Position numbers and translations under genes: made by a program. Below are positions 1 through 5,899 of a stretch of 8,950 nt of DNA, piece after piece. The DNA comes from an uncultured Alphaproteobacteria bacterium. Lineage in GTDB: Bacteria > Pseudomonadota > Alphaproteobacteria > Bin95. The stretch is taken from the NCBI GenBank assembly GCA_913060845.1, contig CAJXVF010000060.1, positions 1 to 8,950 of the forward strand. The letters run 5' to 3'. Within the stretch, counting starts at the first letter, position 1, and every line of letters starts with the position of its first letter. The notes below the pieces were generated by a model, which ran no database searches, was not told where the DNA came from, and worked only from the letters and a program-made list of their open reading frames with translations.

Positions 1-1020
1 AGCGCCGCAATCGCTGCCGGGGTCGATGCCGCCGCCCGCGCCGGGTTGCTCATACGAGATTTTGAAGCAGCGGAGCGCGCTGGCAGCATCCGCGCTATCG
101 CCTTCGATAAGACCGGCACATTGACAGAAGGTGCGCCAAAACTGGTCAGCACGACCCCCGCACCCGGATTTGCAGCAGATGACATTCTCCGCCTCGCCGC
201 GTCCGCACAAGCAGGCAGTGAGCATCCGCTTGCCCAGGCGACGGTGGACGCAGCGGGCGGTGCGGCACAGCCGCCTGAAAGCTTCGAAGCTCGCCCCGGC
301 CAAGGCCTTGTCGCAAAGGTTCAAGGACAGATCGTCGCCATCGGCTCTGCAAATCTGATGGTGGCGGAGGGCATCGACCTAAGCGTGATGGACGCTGCCG
401 TTGCCACGGCTGCAGAGGGCGGATGCTCCATCGCCTTCGTCGCCATAGATGGCGCACTGGCTGGCCTACTGGCGTTCCGGGATGAGCCCAGAGCAGAGGC
501 AGCCGCTGCGATCCAAGCCGTCCGCGATGCTGGCCTAACGCCGATCATGATTTCTGGCGACAACCCCGCCGCTGTCGCCGTTATCGCCAAACGGCTTGGG
601 CTGACTGACGCGCGAGCTGGGGTAGCGCCCGACATGAAAGCGGCAGCGATCCGAGAGCTGCAGGCGCAGCACGGCGGCGTCGCGTTTGTGGGGGACGGCG
701 TTAATGATGCCCCAGCGCTGGCGGCGGCGGACTTGGGACTGGCCATGGGGTCCGGGGCAGATGCTGCAATCTCTGCCGCAGATATCACGCTGCTGCAGCC
801 TGACCCTAGGCTCGCACCCGCCGCACTTGATATCGCGGCTAGGATTCGCGCCAAAGTGCGGCAGAACCTATTCTGGGCATTCGCCTACAATGCTGTTGGA
901 TTGCCGCTTGCGATGCTGGGCTATCTAACGCCCGCCTTCGCTGGTCTCGCAATGGCGTTGAGTTCTGTCAGCGTCGTTGGGAATGCACTGTTGCTGCGGC
1001 GATGGAAAGCGCGGCTATAG
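1..1020 (+). CDS. copA: Cu(+)-exporting P1B-type ATPase, C-terminal part (5' end outside the window)
   Basis: This is an inner-membrane pump that uses ATP to export Cu(+) from the cytoplasm. The reading frame is open from base 1, so the start, the metal-binding domains, the actuator domain and the CPC helix lie upstream. Numbering the visible 339 residues from base 1, it shows the phosphorylation motif DKTGTLTEG (Asp36), the P1B nucleotide-binding SEHP motif (His75), MISGDNP near 183-189, and the hinge VGDGVNDAP near 230-238. Two C-terminal membrane helices follow. They carry the Cu(+)-site residues typical of group P1B-1: Tyr-Asn (296-297) in the first and Met-x-x-Ser-Ser (318-322) in the second. 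This points to copper or silver rather than zinc or cadmium. Five leucines use CTA, which is rare in the neighbouring dnaK; this is a mild codon-use difference only. It ends 25 bp from the convergent dnaJ, with no terminator visible between them. The gene symbol rests on class, not on a match to one orthologue. Confidence 0.93.
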   Translation, partial: SAAIAAGVDAAARAGLLIRDFEAAERAGSIRAIAFDKTGTLTEGAPKLVSTTPAPGFAADDILRLAASAQAGSEHPLAQATVDAAGGAAQPPESFEARPGQGLVAKVQGQIVAIGSANLMVAEGIDLSVMDAAVATAAEGGCSIAFVAIDGALAGLLAFRDEPRAEAAAAIQAVRDAGLTPIMISGDNPAAVAVIAKRLGLTDARAGVAPDMKAAAIRELQAQHGGVAFVGDGVNDAPALAAADLGLAMGSGADAAISAADITLLQPDPRLAPAALDIAARIRAKVRQNLFWAFAYNAVGLPLAMLGYLTPAFAGLAMALSSVSVVGNALLLRRWKARL

Positions 1021-1045
1021 GGCCTGATATCTGCAGCCTTCCCGA

Positions 1046-2191
1046 TCAGTCCCGCAAATCATCCCAGAAATCTTTGACCTTGCCGAAGAAGCCTTCGGCT
1101 TCGGGGCTGGTATTGCGGCCTTTGCCGGCTTCCTCGAACTCTTCCAGCAGTTCTTGCTGGCGCTTGTTCAAGTTCACTGGGGTTTCGACCAGCGCTTCCA
1201 CGTACATGTCGCCGCGATTTTTCTGGTTGAGGACGCTCATGCCCTTGCCGCGCAAGCGGAACCGCCGGCCTGACTGGGCACCTGCCGGAATCGAAATCCG
1301 GGCGCGAGAGCCATCGACGGTGGGGCATTCGATCTGCCCGCCCAGGGCGGCTGTCGTCATCGGAATCGGTGCGCGGCAGTAGATGTCGGCACTGTCCCGC
1401 TCAAACAAGCGATGCGGCTTCATCACGATGAAAATATACAGGTCACCTGTGGGCGCGCCGCGTATACCGGCCTCGCCTTCGCCAGACAAACGGATACGCG
1501 TGCCGTCATCGACGCCTGCAGGAATGTTAACTTGCAGCGTCTTCTCACGCCGGACGCGACCGTGGCCCGCACAGGATTTGCAGGGATCAGAAATCATCTT
1601 GCCCTGGCCTTGGCACGTGGGACAGGTGCGCTCAACGGTGAAGAAACCTTGGCTCGCGCGCACACGGCCAGCGCCGCCGCAAGTGGAGCAATTGACCGGT
1701 TGGGCACCGTCTTCAGCGCCGGAACCCTGGCAGCTTTCGCAGGAGCCAAATGTGGGTACTTTGATTTCAGCCCGCTTGCCCGCATAGGCTTCTTCGAGCG
1801 AAATTTCCACGTTGTAACGAAGATCTGCGCCGCGCTGTCCGCCACGCCTGCCGCCACCACGGCCCATCTCGCCGAACACTTCCTCGAAAATATCGGAGAA
1901 GGATGAGGTGAAGTTGAAGTCAAACCCGCCGCCGCCTTGGCCGCCACCACCGCCGCCCTGCTGGCTCTGCATGAAGCGGTCATGGCCCATGCGATCATAA
2001 GCGGCGCGCGCATCAGCATCCTTCAGGACCTCATACGCAGCGTTAACTTCTTTGAATTTTTGCTCGGCTTCGGCGTTATCTGGATTGCGATCCGGATGAA
2101 ATTCCATCGCCTTCTTACGATAAGCCGATTTCAGATCGCCTTCACTGGCACCACGGTCCACGCCTAGCATCTGGTAGAAATCTTCGGCCAT
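1046..2191 (-). CDS. dnaJ: Chaperone protein DnaJ (Hsp40 co-chaperone)
   Basis: This J-protein delivers unfolded clients to DnaK and stimulates its ATPase in the cytoplasm. The 381 residues show the full type I architecture. There is a J domain (about 1-70) with the HPD motif at 32-34, then a Gly/Phe-rich linker (about 78-120) containing a SDIFEEVFG 'DIF' element. A zinc domain follows with four CxxCxGxG repeats (Cys151/154, 168/171, 190/193, 204/207), then the C-terminal substrate-binding domains. The length is normal for bacterial DnaJ. The ATG at 2191 gives the expected N-terminus ([11 protein letters not shown]). No convincing Shine-Dalgarno precedes it; the nearest purine run, GGAC, is about 14 nt upstream. 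It lies 88 bp downstream of dnaK on the same strand. The spacer has a tight inverted repeat (CATCCAGGATG, 2267-2277) but no T-tract, so read-through from dnaK is likely. Confidence 0.98.
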   Translation of the reverse strand: MAEDFYQMLGVDRGASEGDLKSAYRKKAMEFHPDRNPDNAEAEQKFKEVNAAYEVLKDADARAAYDRMGHDRFMQSQQGGGGGGQGGGGFDFNFTSSFSDIFEEVFGEMGRGGGRRGGQRGADLRYNVEISLEEAYAGKRAEIKVPTFGSCESCQGSGAEDGAQPVNCSTCGGAGRVRASQGFFTVERTCPTCQGQGKMISDPCKSCAGHGRVRREKTLQVNIPAGVDDGTRIRLSGEGEAGIRGAPTGDLYIFIVMKPHRLFERDSADIYCRAPIPMTTAALGGQIECPTVDGSRARISIPAGAQSGRRFRLRGKGMSVLNQKNRGDMYVEALVETPVNLNKRQQELLEEFEEAGKGRNTSPEAEGFFGKVKDFWDDLRD

Positions 2192-2279
2192 CAGAAAAAC
2201 CCGCGTCCAAAAATGAAAGGAAACAGCGCCGGCCCAGCAATTACGCCAGGCCAGTCGCCATCATGACATCCAGGATGCG

Positions 2280-4217
2280 TTAAGCAGACTTCTTCTGGTC
2301 GTCGTCTTTGACCTCTTCGAAGTCAGCATCAACGACGCCGTCGTCTTCCTTAGCCTGGGGCGCCTCTTCTGCGCCCATGCCCATGTCAGGACCGTCACCG
2401 CCGGCCTCTGCCTGGGCTTCCTTGTACATGGCCTCGCCAAGTTTCATGGAAGACTGGTTCAGGGCTTCAATTTTCGCCTTGATGTCTTCCAGATCCTCGC
2501 CTTCTTTGGCTCCATTCAGCGCAGCGATATCGGCTTCGATCGTGGCCTTCTCTTCCAGGGAGACCTTGTCGCCGTGTTCGGCCACGTTCTTCTCTGCCTG
2601 ATGGACGAGGCTATCGGCCTGGTTCGTTACTTCGACCAGTTCGCGCTTGACCTTATCCGATTCAGCGTTGGCTTCAGCTTCCTGGACCATGCGGTCGATA
2701 TCCTCATCCGAAAGACCGCCAGAGGCCTGGATGCGGATCGTCTGCTCTTTATTGGTCGCTTTATCCTTAGCGCCAACCTGAACGATGCCATTCGCGTCAA
2801 TATCGAACGTCACCTCAACCTGCGGCATGCCACGGGGTGCAGGCGGAATACCGACCAGATCAAACTGGCCAAGCATCTTGTTGTCCGCCGCCATTTCACG
2901 CTCGCCTTGGAACACGCGGATGGTGACCGCGTTCTGATTGTCCTCAGCAGTGGAGAAGGTCTGGCTCTTCTTGGTCGGGATCGTCGTATTGCGGTCGATC
3001 AAGCGTGTGAACACGCCGCCGAGGGTTTCAATGCCGAGCGAAAGTGGTGTCACATCGAGCAGCAGCACGTCTTTGACGTCGCCTTTGAGCACGCCGGCCT
3101 GAATGGCGGCGCCGATGGCAACAACCTCATCCGGGTTTACGCCGGTGTGGGGCTTGCGGCCAAAGAATTCTTCAACGACTTCGAACACTTTCGGCATACG
3201 CGTCATGCCACCGACGAGAACGACTTCGTCAATCTCACTGGCTTTAAGGCCAGCATCCTTGAGGGCCTGCTTGCAGGGCTCGAGGGTGCGCTTCACCAGA
3301 TCGCCGACAAGCGCTTCAAGCTTGGCGCGGGTCATGGCGATGTTGAGATGCTTCGGGCCAGACTGATCGGCCGTGATGAACGGCAGGTTCACATCCGTGG
3401 TGGTCGCGGAGGACAGCTCAATCTTCGCTTTTTCCGCCGCTTCCTTCAGCCGCTGCAGGGCCATCCGGTCTTTGCGGATATCGACGCCCTGGTCTTTCTG
3501 GAACTCAGACGCGAGATATTCGATGATCGTGTTATCGAAATCTTCGCCACCCAAATGGGTGTCACCATTTGTGGATTTCACTTCGAAGACGCCGTCGCCG
3601 ATCTCCAGGATCGAGACGTCAAACGTACCGCCGCCGAGGTCATAGACCACGATGGTGCCGCCGTCTTTCTTGTCGAGGCCATAGGCCAGGGCCGCCGCCG
3701 TTGGCTCGTTGACGATACGCAGCACATCAAGGCCAGCGATCTTGCCAGCGTCTTTCGTTGCCTGGCGCTGGGCGTCATTGAAGTACGCCGGGACCGTAAT
3801 AACGGCTTCGGAAACGGTTTCACCAAGGAAGGATTCCGCCGTTTCCTTCATCTTCTGCAAGATGTAGGCGGAAACTTGGCTAGGCGCGTGCTTCTTGCCG
3901 TGAGACTCGACCCACGCGTCGCCATTATCGCCTTTGACGATATGGAACGGGGCCTGGCCCACTTCCTTCTGCACGATGGGGTCATCAAAACGACGGCCCA
4001 TCAGGCGCTTAATTGCGTAAAGCGTATTTTCTGGGTTCGTGACGGCTTGGCGCTTGGCGGATTGCCCAACCAGCTGTTCGCCATCTTTCACAAACCCCAC
4101 CATGGATGGGGTGGTGCGTGCGCCTTCTGCGTTTTCGATTACGCGAGCGTTTGCGCCCTCCATAACGGCGACGCAGGAATTTGTCGTGCCCAGATCAATG
4201 CCAATAACTTTGGCCAT
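2280..4217 (-). CDS. dnaK: Molecular chaperone DnaK (Hsp70)
   Basis: This ATP-driven cytoplasmic chaperone binds exposed hydrophobic segments of proteins and works with DnaJ and GrpE. The 645 residues cover the whole family. The nucleotide-binding domain starts [14 protein letters not shown] and contains Lys71, [11 protein letters not shown] (Glu172), DLGGGTFD (193-200) and [10 protein letters not shown] (335-344). The interdomain linker DVLLLD sits at 383-388. The beta-sandwich substrate-binding domain begins [14 protein letters not shown], and the alpha-helical lid ends in an acidic tail with an EEVK-like motif followed by DDDQKKSA. The frame stays open for 50 more codons upstream to an ATG at 4367. 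The ATG at 4217 is chosen because the conserved Hsp70 N-terminus begins there, GAGGAG lies 6 nt upstream, and the upstream ATG falls within the probable -10 element. The gene is divergent from the DUF1848 gene and heads a probable dnaK-dnaJ transcript; grpE is not in the window. Confidence 0.98.
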   Translation of the reverse strand: MAKVIGIDLGTTNSCVAVMEGANARVIENAEGARTTPSMVGFVKDGEQLVGQSAKRQAVTNPENTLYAIKRLMGRRFDDPIVQKEVGQAPFHIVKGDNGDAWVESHGKKHAPSQVSAYILQKMKETAESFLGETVSEAVITVPAYFNDAQRQATKDAGKIAGLDVLRIVNEPTAAALAYGLDKKDGGTIVVYDLGGGTFDVSILEIGDGVFEVKSTNGDTHLGGEDFDNTIIEYLASEFQKDQGVDIRKDRMALQRLKEAAEKAKIELSSATTTDVNLPFITADQSGPKHLNIAMTRAKLEALVGDLVKRTLEPCKQALKDAGLKASEIDEVVLVGGMTRMPKVFEVVEEFFGRKPHTGVNPDEVVAIGAAIQAGVLKGDVKDVLLLDVTPLSLGIETLGGVFTRLIDRNTTIPTKKSQTFSTAEDNQNAVTIRVFQGEREMAADNKMLGQFDLVGIPPAPRGMPQVEVTFDIDANGIVQVGAKDKATNKEQTIRIQASGGLSDEDIDRMVQEAEANAESDKVKRELVEVTNQADSLVHQAEKNVAEHGDKVSLEEKATIEADIAALNGAKEGEDLEDIKAKIEALNQSSMKLGEAMYKEAQAEAGGDGPDMGMGAEEAPQAKEDDGVVDADFEEVKDDDQKKSA

Positions 4218-4358
4218 GGTAATCTCCTCATGCGGCGAGCCCCCGCTGGAACGCCTGCCATAAGCAGCACGCCCGTTCAGGACCCCCTGAATACCGCGCA
4301 CATATACAGTGCAGACGGCTTGATTGGTGATGATACACAGCGGAAAACTCCGCCGGTT
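4218..4358 (-). other. Structured 5' leader of dnaK
   Basis: If transcription starts about 7 nt past the predicted -10 element, the dnaK mRNA has a leader of about 140 nt. It contains four short inverted repeats that could form hairpins: GCGGA/TCCGC (4340-4353, loop 4), GCAC/GTGC (4298-4312, loop 7), TTCAGG/CCTGAA (4276-4291, loop 4) and GCGG/CCGC (4232-4246, loop 7). The last one ends 2 nt upstream of the GAGGAG site. The repeats are read directly. That they fold in the RNA, or that they regulate translation with temperature, is inference. It does not match an RNA-thermometer class I recognise. Confidence 0.4.
4224..4229 (-). promoter_or_regulatory. dnaK ribosome-binding site
   Basis: GAGGAG on the minus strand is separated by 6 nt (ATTACC) from the ATG at 4217. 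It decides the start of dnaK against the longer in-frame reading that begins at 4367. Confidence 0.85.
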
Positions 4359-4364
4359 AGCCGA

Positions 4365-4394
4365 CATATAGGAAGGCCTGCGCCCGCCCGCAAG
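4365..4394 (-). promoter_or_regulatory. Probable heat-shock (sigma32-type) promoter of dnaK
   Basis: Reading the minus strand, CTTGCGG (4394-4388) is followed after 15 nt by CCTATATG (4372-4365). This resembles the sigma32 pattern of a CTTG-type -35 and a CCxxAT-like -10 at the right spacing. Read as a vegetative promoter, it is TTGCGG, 17 nt, TATATG, which also fits. Its position upstream of dnaK and the known heat-shock control of dnaK in proteobacteria favour the heat-shock reading. No CIRCE-type inverted repeat was seen. Confidence 0.55.
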
Positions 4395-4474
4395 AACCGG
4401 GTGGCCAGAATCTCATCTATTTATGTAGGAATTTCGGGCAAATGCGCGCCGTTGTCAGGCAGAATGCAGCAGCC

Positions 4475-5344
4475 ATGATTATATCCGCCAGCTACCGGAC
4501 AGACGTGCCCGCATATTATCGCGACTGGTTCTTGAACCGGCTGGCGGCAGGCTATGCGGAAGTCCGCAATCCCTATAGCGGCAAGATAGCGCGGATATCG
4601 CTGTTGCCGGACGCTGTATCCGGCTTCGTTTTTTGGACCCGAAACCCAGCACCATTCACCGGCGGATTTGAAGCCGTTGCAGCGCGCGGCACACCGTTCA
4701 TCATCCAAATGACAATCACAGGCTACCCCCGCGCTCTTGAGCCCGGCGTTCTGGATACAAATTCCGCAATCGCCGCATTCCTTGATTTGGCAAAAACATG
4801 GGGACCACGGGCTGCAGTCTGGCGCTACGACCCCGTACTGATAAGCGATATAACCAACACGGATTGGCATTTACAGAACTTCGCGAAACTCGCAGCAGCG
4901 TTAGAGGGTGCGACGGATGAAGTCGTGTTGAGCCATACCCATATATACCGGAAGACCTCACGCAATCTGGACAAGGCGGCAGAGGCGGCGAAATTCAGCT
5001 GGCAGAACCCCACTGACGAAGCCAAGCGCATATTACTCGCCAAGCTGGCTGATATCGCGGGCACCCATGACATGACACCAAGCCTCTGTGCGCAAGCGGA
5101 CCTGCTCAGCGATAGCCTTGCCCCTGCCCGCTGCATCGACGCCAAGCGCCTTTCAGATGTGTCCGGCGCGCCTATTCGATCCCGCCAACGCGGCCAACGC
5201 CCCGACTGCCTCTGCGCTGAAGCCCGCGACATCGGTCGCTACGACACCTGCGCCCAAGGCTGCGCCTACTGCTACGCCAACCAAAGCCGTGCGGCGGCAG
5301 CGCGCAATGTGCAGGATCATGATCCTCAAGGCGAAAGGCTCTAA
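4475..5344 (+). CDS. DUF1848 family protein with C-terminal radical-SAM-like cysteine cluster
   Basis: The function is unknown. The 289-residue protein matches DUF1848 by its N-terminus (MIISASYRTDVPAYY), WTRNP at 54-58, TITGYPRALEPGVLD at 80-94, WRYDPVL from 116, and a cysteine-rich end. The end has Cys245 and Cys247, then RDIGRYDT, then Cys259-x3-Cys263-x2-Cys266-Tyr-Ala-Asn. Cx3Cx2C is the spacing that holds the [4Fe-4S] cluster in radical SAM enzymes, but there it is near the N-terminus; here it is 23 residues from the end. An Fe-S cofactor is therefore plausible but unproven. No signal peptide or membrane segment is seen, so it is probably cytoplasmic. An upstream in-frame ATG at 4442 would add 11 residues. 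The ATG at 4475 is preferred because family members start with M-(I/V)-(I/V)-SAS; neither start has a strong Shine-Dalgarno. The gene is divergent from dnaK and has no evident operon partner. Confidence 0.85.
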   Translation: MIISASYRTDVPAYYRDWFLNRLAAGYAEVRNPYSGKIARISLLPDAVSGFVFWTRNPAPFTGGFEAVAARGTPFIIQMTITGYPRALEPGVLDTNSAIAAFLDLAKTWGPRAAVWRYDPVLISDITNTDWHLQNFAKLAAALEGATDEVVLSHTHIYRKTSRNLDKAAEAAKFSWQNPTDEAKRILLAKLADIAGTHDMTPSLCAQADLLSDSLAPARCIDAKRLSDVSGAPIRSRQRGQRPDCLCAEARDIGRYDTCAQGCAYCYANQSRAAAARNVQDHDPQGERL

Positions 5345-5390
5345 GCGAACGCACCGCCTTAAGCCCTCCTTTACCCCAGCGCGCGCATTC

Positions 5391-5405
5391 TTAACGCTGA
5401 ACTAA
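5391..5405 (+). promoter_or_regulatory. Candidate CtrA box upstream of the receiver-domain gene
   Basis: TTAACGCTGAACTAA matches the alphaproteobacterial CtrA consensus TTAA-N7-TTAA with one mismatch (CTAA in the second half). It lies 38 bp upstream of the response-regulator ATG, in the only intergenic stretch available for that gene's promoter. The match is visible. Control by CtrA is inference, because one such near-match per window could arise by chance. Confidence 0.35.
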
Positions 5406-5425
5406 AGCGGCCGAGTGCCGATTAC

Positions 5426-5443
5426 GGGAGGGGTATTGCCCCC
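5426..5443 (+). promoter_or_regulatory. Ribosome-binding site within a GC hairpin, response-regulator gene
   Basis: The purine run GGGAGGGG (5426-5433) is the ribosome-binding site for the ATG at 5444. Its last four G (5430-5433) can pair with the C run at 5439-5442 across a TATTG loop, placing the hairpin directly against the start codon. From the last G of the run the spacer is 10 nt, which is rather long when unfolded. The fold could either hide the site or shorten the effective spacing. Confidence 0.55.
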
Positions 5444-5809
5444 ATGGCTTATTGCCTGATTGTTGATGATTCCAGGGTTGTTCGGGCCGTTGGGCGTCGC
5501 ATCCTTGAAGAGCTCAAGTTCGATGTCGATGAAGCCGAGAATGGCCAAATCGCGTTGGATCGCTGCAGCGCTGACATGCCGGACCTAGTGCTGCTCGACT
5601 GGAAAATGCCTGTGCTGGACGGACTGGGTTTCCTGAAAGAACTGCGCGCCCGGCCCAACGGTATGACGCCCAAAGTCGTGTTCTGCACCGCGGAAAGCGA
5701 CCTGCCGAGCATCCAGGCCGCCATCGACGCCGGTGCGGACGAATACATCATGAAGCCGTTTGACCAGGAAATCGTGCAATCCAAGCTGGCGGAAGCTGGC
5801 ATTATCTAA
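5444..5809 (+). CDS. Single-domain CheY-like response regulator
   Basis: This is a phosphoacceptor protein of two-component signalling made only of a receiver domain (121 residues), with no DNA-binding or enzymatic output domain. It must act by binding a partner or by passing phosphate on. All key receiver residues are present: the acidic pair Asp8-Asp9, the phosphorylation site Asp52 in LVLLDWKMP, the switch Thr82 in FCTAES, the aromatic Tyr101, and Lys104 in MKPFD. It does not show the PFxFATxGG signature of the FAT GUY receivers of alphaproteobacterial general stress response. No histidine kinase or chemotaxis gene is next to it, so it is an orphan here and its partner cannot be named. A probable CtrA-like box and a hairpin-embedded ribosome-binding site precede it. 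A strong terminator starts 30 bp after the stop, so it is probably transcribed alone. Confidence 0.93.
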   Translation: MAYCLIVDDSRVVRAVGRRILEELKFDVDEAENGQIALDRCSADMPDLVLLDWKMPVLDGLGFLKELRARPNGMTPKVVFCTAESDLPSIQAAIDAGADEYIMKPFDQEIVQSKLAEAGII

Positions 5810-5839
5810 CTGCTGCTTCTGCAACCGCATCTCTACCAA

Positions 5840-5883
5840 ACAAAAAGCCCCCCAATCCGCTGCAGGACTGGGGGGCTTTTTGT
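5840..5883. terminator. Bidirectional intrinsic terminator
   Basis: Two 19-nt arms (5840-5858 and 5865-5883) pair with a single A:C mismatch around a 6-nt GCTGCA loop. The GC core is GCCCCCC/GGGGGGC. A run of five A precedes the core and a run of five T follows it, so it works as a rho-independent terminator on both strands. It ends the receiver gene on the plus strand and the convergent GH5 gene on the minus strand. Confidence 0.95.
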
Positions 5884-5899
5884 TATCCGAATAAAGCGA

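Noticed and set aside
321..854. A 177-codon minus-strand frame inside the copper ATPase
   Set aside because: Low-complexity Ala/Ser-rich translation opposite a clearly conserved P-type ATPase; a shadow frame.
1412..1906. Plus-strand open frames opposite dnaJ
   Set aside because: They lie opposite the zinc-finger and C-terminal domains of an intact DnaJ and show no domain of their own.
1921..1965. A GC-rich repetitive stretch of CCGCC-type triplets
   Set aside because: It simply encodes the glycine-rich linker of DnaJ on the minus strand.
4218..4367. A 50-residue N-terminal extension of DnaK from an in-frame ATG at 4367
   Set aside because: The conserved Hsp70 N-terminus begins at 4217 with a good Shine-Dalgarno, the extension resembles no protein domain, and its ATG lies in the predicted -10 element.
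2574..4478. A 634-codon open frame on the plus strand opposite dnaK
   Set aside because: It is the antisense shadow of dnaK, a well-known effect of Hsp70 codon structure in GC-rich genomes. It lacks recognisable domains, while the minus strand is full-length DnaK.
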